A DNA stretch of 64,000 bases, from the NCBI GenBank assembly GCA_016458225.1, contig JAEMGR010000021.1, positions 62,001 to 126,000 of the forward strand, in the 5' to 3' direction. The notes below the pieces were generated by a model that was given only the letters and a program-made list of their open reading frames with translations, did not search any database and was not told where the DNA came from. Source of the DNA: Myxococcaceae bacterium JPH2. GTDB lineage: Bacteria > Myxococcota > Myxococcia > Myxococcales > Myxococcaceae. This document shows positions 46,477 through 55,111 of this stretch, piece by piece. The number at the start of each line of letters is the position of its first letter. Within the stretch, counting starts at the first letter, position 1. A program made the translations under genes and the position numbers.

Positions 46477-47964
46477 ATGAACGCGGACGAGGTGACGCAG
46501 CACGCAGTGGTGATTGCGGGAGGAGGTCCGACCGGGCTGATGCTGGCGGCGGAGCTGGCGTTGGCGCGGGTGGATGTGGCCATCGTCGAGCGGCGCACCG
46601 CTCAGGACGTCGCCGGCTCGCGCTCGCGAGGTCTGCACGCGCGCAGTCTGGAGGTGCTCGACCAGCGCGGGGTCGTCGAGCGCTTCACCTCGCAAGGGCA
46701 GGCGGTCCAGAACGTCGCGTTCGGGCAGTCGCCTCTGGACCTCAGCGACTTCCCGACGCGTCACAACCACGGGCTCGCGCTCGTGCAGGAGCGCTTCGAG
46801 CGCATCCTGGCGGAGTGGGTGGGCGAGCTGTCGGTGCCCATCTACCGAGGGCGCGAGGTGACGGGCTTCGCGCAGGACGACACCGGTGTCGACGTGGCGC
46901 TGTCTGTCGGACATTCGCTGCGGGCGAAGTACCTCGTCGGGTGCGACGGAGGGCGCAGCTTTGTCCGCAAGGAGGCGGGCATCGAGTTCCCAGGATGGGA
47001 CGCATCCATCAGCTACCTCATCGCCGAGGTCGAGATGACCGAGACTCCAGCGGTTGGCATCCGCCGGGATGCGAAGGGCACCTATGCCATGGGCAAGCTG
47101 GAGGACGGCCGCGTGGGCGTCGTGCTCAGAGAGGAGCAGGTCTGCATGGGCGACGCGCCGACCCTCGAGCTTCTGCGCGAGGGGCTCATCGCGCTCTATG
47201 GGACGGACTACGGCCTGCGCCGCGCCACGTATCTCTCGCGCTTCACCGACATGACGCGACAGGCGGCGTCCTATCGCAACCGGCGGGTCCTCCTGGCCGG
47301 TGACGCGGCCCACGTGCACTCGCCGATGGGCGGACAAGGGCTCAACCTCGGCGTGCAGGATGCCGTGAACCTGGGGTGGAAGCTGGCCCAGGTCGTGCGC
47401 GGCGTCTCGCCGGAGACCTTGCTCGACACGTACCAGGCCGAGCGGCACCCCGTCGCGGCCCGTGCGCTGCGCAAGACCATGGCGCAGACCGCACTGAGCC
47501 GCGGTGACGCGCGGATGGATGCCGTGCGCGAGACGCTGACGGAGTTGCTGCGGATGGACGGGCCCCGCAAGCAGTACGCGGCGATGTTGTCGGGCCTGGA
47601 CATCCACTACGACCTGGGCAGCGGACATCCGCTGCTCGGGCGCCGAATGCCGGACCTCGAGCTGCTCACGCCCGATGGCCCTCGGCGCGTGTTCCACCTG
47701 CTGCACGAAGCGCGTCCCGTGCTGCTCCACTTGGATGAGCGAGCCCCCATGAATGTCGCGCCCTGGGCAGACCGGGTTCGGACAGTCGCCGCTCGCTACA
47801 CGGGAGCGTGGGAACTCCCGGTGCTCGGCCTCGTCGCGGCGCCTATGGCGGTGCTGATTCGACCGGACGGCTACGTCGGATGGGTTGGGGAGGGCACGGA
47901 CCAGGGGCTGCGTGAGGCCCTGGCCCGATGGTTCGGGCCGCCGCGTGAAGCCGAGGCGTCCTAG
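46477..47964 (+). CDS. FAD-dependent aromatic-type monooxygenase (class A)
   Basis: A 495-residue flavoprotein hydroxylase of the PheA/TfdB type, the group that includes tetracycline- and rifampicin-type hydroxylases. The nucleotide-binding motif IAGGGPTGLMLAAEL is near residue 13, the DG motif is in VGCDGGRSFVRK (about 160), and the FAD ribityl motif is in LLAGDAAHVHSPMGGQG (about 275-290), followed by LGVQDAVNLGWKL. The last ~110 residues resemble the thioredoxin-like C-terminal domain of this family. It would use NAD(P)H and O2 to hydroxylate a small aromatic or polyketide; the substrate is unknown. The start at 46477 has GGAGGGG upstream. Its stop overlaps the convergent peptidase stop by 4 bp (shared CTAG). 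It is 1.8 kb from the NRPS/PKS operon but not part of it; a tailoring role is possible but unsupported. Confidence 0.92.
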   Translation: MNADEVTQHAVVIAGGGPTGLMLAAELALARVDVAIVERRTAQDVAGSRSRGLHARSLEVLDQRGVVERFTSQGQAVQNVAFGQSPLDLSDFPTRHNHGLALVQERFERILAEWVGELSVPIYRGREVTGFAQDDTGVDVALSVGHSLRAKYLVGCDGGRSFVRKEAGIEFPGWDASISYLIAEVEMTETPAVGIRRDAKGTYAMGKLEDGRVGVVLREEQVCMGDAPTLELLREGLIALYGTDYGLRRATYLSRFTDMTRQAASYRNRRVLLAGDAAHVHSPMGGQGLNLGVQDAVNLGWKLAQVVRGVSPETLLDTYQAERHPVAARALRKTMAQTALSRGDARMDAVRETLTELLRMDGPRKQYAAMLSGLDIHYDLGSGHPLLGRRMPDLELLTPDGPRRVFHLLHEARPVLLHLDERAPMNVAPWADRVRTVAARYTGAWELPVLGLVAAPMAVLIRPDGYVGWVGEGTDQGLREALARWFGPPREAEAS

Positions 47965-50153
47965 AGATTGTCGTGGAAGTGGCTCATCACCCGCTCCCAG
48001 CGGCGCATGTTGAGGAGCGGGTCGGCCACGCGGTGGGTGGCGCCGCTGATGGCGAGCAGTTCGTGATGCTTGCCCGCGCGGAAGAGCGCGTCCGACAGCT
48101 TGAGCGCATTGAAGAAGTAGACGTTGTCGTCTCCCGTGCCGTGCAGGAGCAGGAGCTTGCCCACGGGTTTGTCTTCGTGGATGTATGTCACCAACGAGGT
48201 CCGCGAGTAGGCCTCGGGGTGCTCCTGCGGCAGGCCCAGGTATCGCTCGGTGTAGTGGGTGTCGTAGTCGTCCTGCACTGCTGTCGCGGCGCCCGCAGCC
48301 GCGGCCTTGAAGACGTCCGGGCGCTTGAGGACCGCGAGCGCCGCCATGTCGCCGCCGAAGCTCCACCCCTCGATTCCCACCCGGTTGAGATCCATCTCGG
48401 GGACCTCGGCTGCGAGTGCGCGCAGCGCGGCGATCTGATCATCCAGGGGGACGCTGTAGAAGTCATACTTGATGGCTCGCTCCCAGGCGCGGCCACGCAG
48501 CGGCGTCCCGCGGCCATCAAACCGGACGACGAGGTAGCCCTGGTCCGCCATCCACTGCGCGAGCAGATGCTGCTCCATGCTCTGATGCACGACGGTTTCC
48601 AGCGGCCCGCCATACACATTCACGATGACGGGCAGCTTCACACCGGGCTTGAAGTCACGCGGTCGCACGATGGATGCCCAGAAGCGCTCCGGGCCCACCT
48701 GCTGCACCTCGAAGCGAGGGAAGAAGGGCGGCTGCACGGCCAGAGAGGGCAGCAGGCCCACGCGAGTGCCATCCGCGCGGAGCACGGGGAACTGGCGCAT
48801 GGTCCGCGGTCCCTCGGAGGGGACGACGAGCAGGGCGCCACTCGCCGCGACCCATCCGCTCTCCAACGCAGGTCCCGTGTCGGGAGTGACGCGCGTGGGC
48901 ACGCCGCCACCCTGGACGCGCCAGAGATAGCGCTCGGTGGGGTTCGGCCCCCCGAGGAAATACAGCGCGTCCTGCGCGTCCACGTAGCGCACCAGGGCCC
49001 GGAACCCCGCCGAGGGAGGAACGAGCGAACGCGCGAGGCGGCCGTCCGCGTGGCGCCGCTCGACCTCGGGCGCGCCATTGCGCTCGGTGCACCACAGGAA
49101 GCCGCTTCCGTCCGCGAGCCACGAAGGGAAGCGCTGGTCCAGGTTGAGCCACGCCTCATCTTTCTCCACGAGCAGCGTGCGGGTGTTTCCAGTCCGAGGC
49201 TCCACCGAGAGGAGGCGTTCTTCTGTCTGCGCGCGGTTCTGCACGAGCACGGTCAGCGGGCCCTTGCGAGGCCATCTCACGGTCGCGAGGTACGGATACG
49301 CGTCCTGGTCCCACTTCGCCCAGACGGTGGGGCCGCCCGTGAGCGACGCGATGCCCAGGCGCACACGTGCGTTGGGGCCGCCCGCGCGTGGAAAGGCGAA
49401 GGACTCGGCGCCTCGCTCGGGGTGGGTGACGTCTGCGACGAGGCGCTTGTCGACCTGACTCACGTCGACTTCGGCGAAGGCGATGGCCTTGGCGTCGGGG
49501 CTCCACCAGTAGCCGGAGTCGCGGCCCATCTCTTCCTGGGCGACGAACTCGGCGACGCCGTGTTCCTTCTCCTGGGTTCCGCCCCGCGTCACCGCGTGCT
49601 CGGTGTTGCTCCGGAAGTCGACGCGGTAGACGTCGTGGTCGCGGACGTAGGCAACCTGTGAGCCGTCTTGCGAGAGCTTCGGGTCCATCGCGCCCGCGCC
49701 AGTGTGTAGCTCCGTCACCTTGCCGCTGGCCCGCTCCAGGACGTACAGCTTGCCGGAGAGGGGGAGCAGGATTCGCGAGCCGTCCTCGGAGAGGGTGTAC
49801 GAGGTGAAGCCTCTGCCGCGCGTTCGCAGGCGCTCGCGTCGAGCCCGCTCCTCGGTCGTCAGGGTCTCCTCGGCGCCTCGAAGCAGGCGCTCGGGGTCGA
49901 GCAGGTCCGTTGTCTGTCCCGTGGTGGTGTCAAAGGCATACAGCGTCATCACGTCGGACGAGGGAGGGCTGCGGAGGAAGAACACGGTCTTCCCGTCCGG
50001 GGCAATCTGGATGCCCATGGGACGACCGGTGCTGAAATACCGGGTCTCGGAGAGTTGCCGCAGGAAGGCGGAGGACGGGGGCTCGGCGGCCTGGGTCAGG
50101 GCAGGGACTCCGAGCAGGGCCAGCACCGCGAACCCCAGGCGCACGCATGACAT
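47961..50153 (-). CDS. Secreted S9 peptidase, dipeptidyl-peptidase-IV type
   Basis: A 730-residue serine peptidase with an N-terminal signal peptide (VRLGFAVLALLGVPALTQA). Residues about 35-460 form the beta-propeller, including the DPP-IV substrate-anchoring pair in EFVAQEEMGRDSGYWWSPD. The alpha/beta hydrolase domain (about 480-730) carries Ser in GWSFGG (about 597), Asp in HGTGDDN (about 672) and His in SGATHRV (about 706). GWSFGG differs from the more usual GWSYGG. The enzyme should remove N-terminal dipeptides, usually with Pro or Ala second, in the periplasm or outside the cell, fitting a predatory proteolytic lifestyle. I prefer the start at 50153, which has GGGGG seven bases before it; an ATG four codons earlier (50165) lacks a site. 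Confidence 0.93.
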   Translation of the reverse strand: MSCVRLGFAVLALLGVPALTQAAEPPSSAFLRQLSETRYFSTGRPMGIQIAPDGKTVFFLRSPPSSDVMTLYAFDTTTGQTTDLLDPERLLRGAEETLTTEERARRERLRTRGRGFTSYTLSEDGSRILLPLSGKLYVLERASGKVTELHTGAGAMDPKLSQDGSQVAYVRDHDVYRVDFRSNTEHAVTRGGTQEKEHGVAEFVAQEEMGRDSGYWWSPDAKAIAFAEVDVSQVDKRLVADVTHPERGAESFAFPRAGGPNARVRLGIASLTGGPTVWAKWDQDAYPYLATVRWPRKGPLTVLVQNRAQTEERLLSVEPRTGNTRTLLVEKDEAWLNLDQRFPSWLADGSGFLWCTERNGAPEVERRHADGRLARSLVPPSAGFRALVRYVDAQDALYFLGGPNPTERYLWRVQGGGVPTRVTPDTGPALESGWVAASGALLVVPSEGPRTMRQFPVLRADGTRVGLLPSLAVQPPFFPRFEVQQVGPERFWASIVRPRDFKPGVKLPVIVNVYGGPLETVVHQSMEQHLLAQWMADQGYLVVRFDGRGTPLRGRAWERAIKYDFYSVPLDDQIAALRALAAEVPEMDLNRVGIEGWSFGGDMAALAVLKRPDVFKAAAAGAATAVQDDYDTHYTERYLGLPQEHPEAYSRTSLVTYIHEDKPVGKLLLLHGTGDDNVYFFNALKLSDALFRAGKHHELLAISGATHRVADPLLNMRRWERVMSHFHDNL

Positions 50154-50463
50154 GACAACCCCCATCGACGCGGGGCCATGCGCGAGCGGACGATTCCGCT
50201 CGGGAGCCGGGCCCGCGCGCGAGAATGCAGCCTATGTGCCGGAGTGGTGCGTCTGGGCTGCCTAAGCAGTCTCGCTGGCGTGCGCCGATTGTGGGAATCG
50301 CCGTCCCAGAGGCGGACAACTCGATTGCGGGTGAGCGCCATCACTCTTGCTCGCGGCATCGGGCCAGTTGGGAGATGCTGTCGCGGCACAAGGCTGGGTC
50401 GCTGCCAACTGGATGGCTCAACACTCAGGTGCTGTGCAGCGATGCCTTGGTTGCACTCTCAAG

Positions 50464-50862
50464 ATGCTCGTCAAGCCGTTGCCGAATATTCATGACCCGT
50501 TGCCGGATGGTCGTACGAATCCGTCGATATCCGCGGATTGGCTGTATGTCGTTACCTCGATTGGACCGCGCGACTATCGCGTGGTGGATGTGTGTGGAGA
50601 ACCCATTCTGATTCCGATTTCGCTCTTCGAGGTCGTCGATGACTGGCTCCCGAGTGATTGGGTGCGGGAAGTCACAGTCGATGAGTCGGATGAGTGGGTC
50701 TCTTGGGGGAGGCCTGAGTTGCTGACACGTGGCTTCTTTGAGCGATGGCACGATGGGGATGTCCGTGCGATGCGGCTCTTCGCCGAGATCTATGCGGAGC
50801 TGTGGCGCCACCATGCGCCGCAGTTGCTTGGTCAGCCTTACGTCCTGAAGGACGGAATGTGA
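50464..50862 (+). CDS. Small protein of unknown function, lower G+C than its neighbours
   Basis: About 132 residues from an ATG at 50464; the frame is open upstream to 50347, so a longer 171-residue form is possible. No signal peptide or known motif is seen. It is soluble and acidic, with aromatic-rich segments (DWLYVVTSIGPRDYRVV, VVDDWLPSDWV, ELLTRGFFERWHDG). Its codons use noticeably more A/T at third positions than surrounding genes, which suggests acquisition. Size, composition and isolation resemble orphan immunity-type genes in myxobacteria, but no toxin partner is adjacent and I do not recognise a family. It reads toward the BlaI gene 99 bp downstream but has a separate promoter region from it. 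Confidence 0.6.
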   Translation: MLVKPLPNIHDPLPDGRTNPSISADWLYVVTSIGPRDYRVVDVCGEPILIPISLFEVVDDWLPSDWVREVTVDESDEWVSWGRPELLTRGFFERWHDGDVRAMRLFAEIYAELWRHHAPQLLGQPYVLKDGM

Positions 50863-50912
50863 GCTGACCAGGCGCCGCTCCAGGCGCTCGTCGTCGTGGG
50901 GCGGCTCCGAAG

Positions 50913-50955
50913 TACGACGGGCGTCGTTGACAACATACGATTCGGGTCGTACTTT
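50913..50955 (+). promoter_or_regulatory. Promoter of the blaI-type operon with two overlapping operator dyads
   Basis: TTGACA (50927-50932), a 17-bp spacer and TACTTT (50950-50955) form a good sigma-70-type promoter. Two 16-bp dyads of identical geometry overlap it: TACGAC-N4-GTCGTT (50913-50928) covers the start of the -35, and TACGAT-N4-GTCGTA (50936-50951) fills the spacer up to the -10; their centres are 23 bp apart. This is how a BlaI/MecI repressor would block its own promoter. The ATG at 50962 lies 7 bases after the -10, so the transcript should be leaderless or nearly so. Confidence 0.7.
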
Positions 50956-50961
50956 GGCGGC

Positions 50962-51351
50962 ATGACTGCGGATGCCATTCCGACCGAAGCGGAACTCGCC
51001 ATCTTGAGTGTGCTCTGGAAGCGCGGCCCGAGCACCGTTCGCGATGTCCACGAGGCCCTGGGGCGAGAGGACGGCAAGGGGGCGGGCTACACCACCACGC
51101 TCAAGCAGCTCCAGGTGATGGCGGAGAAGGGGCTGGTGAGCCGCGATGAGCGTTCCCGCAGTCACGTCTACGCCGCGAACGTCGCGGAGGCGCGCACCAA
51201 GCGCCAGTTGGTGAAGGACCTGCTCGAGCGTGTGTTTGGCGGGTCCTCGGGAGCGCTTGCCGTGCAGGCGCTGTCGCTCAAGCCCGCCTCGAAAGAGGAA
51301 CTCGAGGAGCTTCGGCGCCTGCTGGGCGAGGAGAAGCGAGGCAAGTCATGA
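50962..51351 (+). CDS. BlaI/MecI/CopY-family repressor
   Basis: A 129-residue winged-helix repressor: TEAELAILSVLWKRGPSTVR (first helices), GYTTTLKQLQVMAEKGLV (recognition helix and wing) and a C-terminal dimerisation region (ELEELRRLL). In staphylococcal relatives the repressor is inactivated when the partner M56 sensor-protease is triggered. The partner follows immediately with a 4-bp ATGA overlap. The promoter carries two matching dyads, so autorepression is likely. The start at 50962 fits both the domain and the promoter; the frame upstream of it runs through the promoter itself and is not coding. Such pairs in Gram-negative bacteria often respond to signals other than beta-lactams. Confidence 0.93.
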   Translation: MTADAIPTEAELAILSVLWKRGPSTVRDVHEALGREDGKGAGYTTTLKQLQVMAEKGLVSRDERSRSHVYAANVAEARTKRQLVKDLLERVFGGSSGALAVQALSLKPASKEELEELRRLLGEEKRGKS

Positions 51352-52937
51352 GCGCAGGCGCACGGCTGGAGTCCTGGGCTCAAGGGCTGGCGGAGTGGCT
51401 GGCGCATGGGGTGTGGCAGACGAGCGTCGTGGTGTTGTTCGCGGCCGTCGCGATGTGGCTGCTGCGGCACCGGTCGGCTCGGACGCGCTATGCGGTGGGG
51501 TGTCTGGCTTTGGCCTTGTTGGTGCTCGCACCCCTCGCCACGGTGTTGCAGACGCGCGCTCCGCCCGCGCCGGTGACGTGGGGCTGGACGGAAGGGCCGC
51601 TTGGCACAGCGCGACCGAGCCTGGTGGAGGCGCAGGCCCTCGCGTCGGTGGAGCCGCTGTCGAAGATGGCGCCAGCGCCGGCATGGGCCTTCGCTGACTG
51701 GGGGCCCGCGGCGCTTGGGGGCCTCTGGCTCGTGGGGGTGTTGGGAGGATTGCTGCGCCTGTCCCTGGCTTGGCGGCGGACGTCTCGGTGGTGGGTGCGA
51801 CCGGCGACGCCTGCGTCCTCGGCGCTGCGTCAGACCGTGAGCAGTGTGGCGGAGCGGTTGGGCTTGCGTCGTGCAGTGCGAGTCGTCGAGTCACCCTTCG
51901 CACCGTCACCGCTGGTGTTGGGCGTGGTGCGTCCGCTGCTCGTGCTCCCGCGAGGCGTGGAGGAGCGGCTTGCTCCCGAGCAGTTGGAGGCGGTGCTGGC
52001 GCATGAACTCGCGCATGTCCGCCGTCACGATACGTCCGTCAACTTCGTGCAGTGTCTGGTGGATGTGCTGTTCTTCTTCCATCCCGCGGCGCGCTGGTTG
52101 TCCAACCAGGTGCGACTGGAGCGCGAGCACTGCTGTGATGACGCGGCGGTGGGCTTTTGTGGCAGCGCGCGGGTGTACTCCGGTGCCCTGCTCGGGTTGG
52201 AGGAGCTTCGACAGGAGGGCGCCATGTTGTCGCTGGGCGCGGGAGCCCATCCGCTCGCGGGCCGCGTGCGCAGGCTGCTGGGATTGGCGCCCATGGTGGG
52301 GGCTCGCGGGGTGTGGCGCCTCGGTGGGGTGCTCGTCGTGCTGGCGGCGTCGGGGTTGGCCTGGACGTGGGAGGCTCCCGCGCAGACAGCTCGGCCCGAA
52401 CCGGGAGCACCTGGGCTCGCAGGGGCGACGTGCTCGCGCGCCGTCTATCCGAAGGACTTCACCGCCATCGCCTCCTATGCGGCCCAGGGGCGCGTCGTCC
52501 GCAGCCGGCTCTTCGTGTCGCGCTGCGGGCGCATTCGGTTGGAGCCCGCGGACCGCACGCCCGTGCAAGCGCTCCTCTATGATGCGAGCACGCTGGAGTG
52601 GGCGGCGCTGGATGTCACGGCACGCACGTATGACGTGCTCCCCGCGAAGAGCGACCTGGGGCTCCCGCTGCACCTGCCTGGGGGCTGCACCGAGCAGCGC
52701 GTGAGCTGTGCGTCACAGGGCGACGCCGACTTCGCGGGTCGCCGCACCCATCGCTGGCATCGCGTTCATGCGCCCCACGACACGGTGACGCAGTGGATGG
52801 ACGCGGAGCTGGGCTACCCCATCCGCGAGGACTCCAGCCTCTTCGGCGCCATCACGCTCTCGGACATCCGGATTGGAGACCAGGGCACCGCGCCGTTCAT
52901 CATCCCGAGCGACTACACGCGATTCGTCGCACCTTGA
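51348..52937 (+). CDS. M56-family (BlaR1-like) membrane metallopeptidase sensor
   Basis: A 529-residue membrane protein. Hydrophobic segments lie at about 24-40, 46-65, 120-140 and 322-340. Between the third and fourth is the zinc metallopeptidase domain with HELAH (about 219-223) in LAHELAHVRRHD and a later Glu-rich EREHCCDD motif typical of M56. The last ~185 residues, beyond the final membrane segment, form an extracytoplasmic domain with four to five Cys (ATCSRAVYP, SRCGRIRL, GGCTEQRVSCAS). This is not the penicillin-binding domain of BlaR1: no SxxK/SxN/KTG set is seen. The likely role is to sense an unknown signal and cleave or trigger cleavage of the BlaI-type repressor encoded just upstream. 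Confidence 0.9.
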   Translation: MSAGARLESWAQGLAEWLAHGVWQTSVVVLFAAVAMWLLRHRSARTRYAVGCLALALLVLAPLATVLQTRAPPAPVTWGWTEGPLGTARPSLVEAQALASVEPLSKMAPAPAWAFADWGPAALGGLWLVGVLGGLLRLSLAWRRTSRWWVRPATPASSALRQTVSSVAERLGLRRAVRVVESPFAPSPLVLGVVRPLLVLPRGVEERLAPEQLEAVLAHELAHVRRHDTSVNFVQCLVDVLFFFHPAARWLSNQVRLEREHCCDDAAVGFCGSARVYSGALLGLEELRQEGAMLSLGAGAHPLAGRVRRLLGLAPMVGARGVWRLGGVLVVLAASGLAWTWEAPAQTARPEPGAPGLAGATCSRAVYPKDFTAIASYAAQGRVVRSRLFVSRCGRIRLEPADRTPVQALLYDASTLEWAALDVTARTYDVLPAKSDLGLPLHLPGGCTEQRVSCASQGDADFAGRRTHRWHRVHAPHDTVTQWMDAELGYPIREDSSLFGAITLSDIRIGDQGTAPFIIPSDYTRFVAP

Positions 52938-52946
52938 GCCGCTTCT

Positions 52947-52975
52947 CCGGCGCGCGAGTGATTGCCCCGCGCCGG
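52947..52975 (+). terminator. Hairpin terminator after the blaI/M56 operon
   Basis: A perfect 8-bp inverted repeat (CCGGCGCG / CGCGCCGG, 13-base loop) starts 10 bp after the stop and is followed by CCTGTTTC. It would separate this operon from the next lipoprotein gene. Confidence 0.45.
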
Positions 52976-53137
52976 GCCTGTTTCACGTCTGCTTTCGCGC
53001 CGTTCTCGTGACGCGTGGCCTCCTCGCGAGGCGAACGCTGCTGCTCGTTCACGTCCGATGTTCCTTCGCGGCGGATGCGCTGGCCTCTCGGCCTGACGTG
53101 TCCCGGCCGAGCACCCGTCGTCTGCCCCGAGGTTCCC

Positions 53138-55078
53138 GTGAAACTGCTTCGCATGTTGTGGCTCGTGCTGCCGCTTGCATGTGCCAGCACCAGCACGCCC
53201 CTTGTGTCCACCGTCGCTGCGAATCCCAGAGCCCCGGCCGTCGTCGTCACCACGGCCACGGTGGAGGGCACGGTCCAGAGTGCTGCGAAGGAACCCGTCG
53301 CGGGAGCGGTGGTGGCGCTCATCCCCGCGCGCGAGGACTGGAATCCGGATCGCTCACCTCCAGCGGGGCGGATGCTCACGGGGCCAGATGGGCGCTTTCG
53401 CTTCGAGGGCATCGCTCCCGGAAACTACGGAGTGACAGTCAGTGCCCTTCGGCACGAGGCGGTCTTCACCGAGGTGCGGCTCACGGCGGCGGCGACCCCG
53501 CGTCAGCTCGACGTGATGCTCGCCCCCGCGCGGCATGTGGTTCGCGGCGGCGTGAAATCGGAAGCGGGCGCGCCGCTCGCGGGCGTCTGGCTGGACGTGG
53601 GTCGCTACAGCGACTTCTTGGGGGACATGCTCTATGTCCAAACAGATGCGCAGGGCGCCTTCGAGGTCGCGCTGCCTGTCGGTGAGTACCGCATCGCCCT
53701 CGGCGCCGAGGGCTTCCTTCCCACCGGACGCCAGGTGCGCATCGTGGAAGGGACGACCTCGCTGATGGCGGACTTCCTGCTGCGTGCTCGCCCCGAAACC
53801 GCGCCGCCCGCGCCGGAGGTGGTGTCGTGGGTGAAGCAGTCCCTGGTGCCTCTGTCGAGCGTGGAGGCAGGGCATGGCTTCGCGGACCTGCATCCACTGA
53901 AACCGTGGTTGTCCAAGGCACGCATCGTGTCGCTGGGTGAGGCGACCCACGGCAGTCGCGAGTTCTTCCAACTGAAGCATCGGATGCTGGAGTTCCTCGC
54001 CACCGAGCTGGGCTTCACGGTCTTCGCCATCGAGGCCAGCTTCGGCGAGTCGCTCGCCATCAATGACTATGTGCTCACGGGCAAGGGAGACCCGGCGAAG
54101 GCGCTCACGGGGCTGTACTTCTGGACGTGGGACACCGAGGAGGTGCTGTCTCTCATCCGGTGGATGCGCGCCTACAACGCCGACCCGCGCCACCCGAGGA
54201 AGCTCAAGTTCTATGGCGTGGACATGCAGACCTCCGCCGCTTCCGCGCAGGCGATCCTGGATTACTTCGCGCGAGTGGAGCCGGTCTTTCATCAGCGGCT
54301 GGTGGGCCCTCTGACGCCGTTCACCGACAAGGCTCAGGGTGAGTCACTGCGCACGCTGGAGTCCGGGAAGGTGCTCGCGGGAATCGTCGCGGAAGTGGAG
54401 GCGTGGCTTCGTCGGCATCCGTCCCGCAAGGGCGCGGAGAAGGCGCACGCGCTCGTGGGTGAGCATGCGCGCGTGCTCGGACAGTTCGCCGCGCGGACCG
54501 GCAGCCCGGCCGCGGACGAGAGCTTCCGGGACCTCGCGATGGCTCAGAACGCGCGATGGATTCTAGAGCACGAAGGCCCCCAGGCTCGGATGGTCCTCTG
54601 GGCGCACAACTCGCATGTCGCCACCGCCCTGGAGCAGGGACGTGTGCCCATGGGCAAGCACCTGCGTCAGGCGCTCGGTCAGGAGCTGTATGTCTTTGGC
54701 TTCGCTTTCAACCAGGGAGAGTTCCAAGCCATCCACGTGCCCAGCGAACCGAACGAGCCGCGCCGTGGCCTCAGTGTCCATTCGCTCCCTCCGGCCGACG
54801 TCGGCATGTTGGAAGGAGCGCTCTCCCAGGCAGGCTCGCCGCTGTTCGCGCTGAACCTGCGCGACCTGCCCGTGAAGGGCGCGGCAACGGAGTACTTTTC
54901 TCAGCGCCGATACACTCGCAACTTTGGGGCGGTGTTCAGCAAGGACATCCAGCCCGTGGCTGTCCGGGCCGTGAGCGCATACGACGGACTGCTCTTCGTG
55001 GAGCGCACCGAGGCGGCCATCCCTACCCCCACGGGCCGGCGTCCGCCGCCGCCTCCGCCCGTGAGCCGCACGCCTTGA
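53138..55078 (+). CDS. Erythromycin-esterase-family lipoprotein with carboxypeptidase-regulatory-like repeats
   Basis: A 646-residue lipoprotein. The GTG start at 53138, with GAGG five bases upstream, yields a short signal peptide ending in LPLAC (Cys about 15). Residues about 30-215 contain two carboxypeptidase-regulatory-like beta domains (VEGTVQSAAKEPVAGAVVAL; VRGGVKSEAGAPLAGVWLDV). Residues about 235-620 are an erythromycin-esterase domain: VSLGEATHGSREFF with the key His and Glu residues, FAIEASFGE, YGVDMQ and LWAHNSHVA. EreA/EreB open macrolide rings, while most family members act on unknown esters. The membrane anchor and the added beta modules suggest a periplasmic or surface enzyme rather than a cytoplasmic resistance enzyme. 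It has its own leader region after a terminator, so it is probably not part of the blaI operon. Confidence 0.9.
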   Translation: MKLLRMLWLVLPLACASTSTPLVSTVAANPRAPAVVVTTATVEGTVQSAAKEPVAGAVVALIPAREDWNPDRSPPAGRMLTGPDGRFRFEGIAPGNYGVTVSALRHEAVFTEVRLTAAATPRQLDVMLAPARHVVRGGVKSEAGAPLAGVWLDVGRYSDFLGDMLYVQTDAQGAFEVALPVGEYRIALGAEGFLPTGRQVRIVEGTTSLMADFLLRARPETAPPAPEVVSWVKQSLVPLSSVEAGHGFADLHPLKPWLSKARIVSLGEATHGSREFFQLKHRMLEFLATELGFTVFAIEASFGESLAINDYVLTGKGDPAKALTGLYFWTWDTEEVLSLIRWMRAYNADPRHPRKLKFYGVDMQTSAASAQAILDYFARVEPVFHQRLVGPLTPFTDKAQGESLRTLESGKVLAGIVAEVEAWLRRHPSRKGAEKAHALVGEHARVLGQFAARTGSPAADESFRDLAMAQNARWILEHEGPQARMVLWAHNSHVATALEQGRVPMGKHLRQALGQELYVFGFAFNQGEFQAIHVPSEPNEPRRGLSVHSLPPADVGMLEGALSQAGSPLFALNLRDLPVKGAATEYFSQRRYTRNFGAVFSKDIQPVAVRAVSAYDGLLFVERTEAAIPTPTGRRPPPPPPVSRTP

Positions 55079-55111
55079 ACGCCTGCGTGGAGAGTGTTCT
55101 CCGTGGGCGCA

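Noticed and set aside
46477-47964. FAD monooxygenase as a tailoring enzyme of the NRPS/PKS operon
   Set aside because: It is on the opposite strand, 1.8 kb away, and separated by a secreted-protein gene and a terminator. A link cannot be excluded but is not supported.
53138-53200. Control of the esterase lipoprotein by the BlaI-type repressor
   Set aside because: No TACGAY-N4-GTCGTW dyad is visible upstream of its start, and a terminator hairpin separates the genes.
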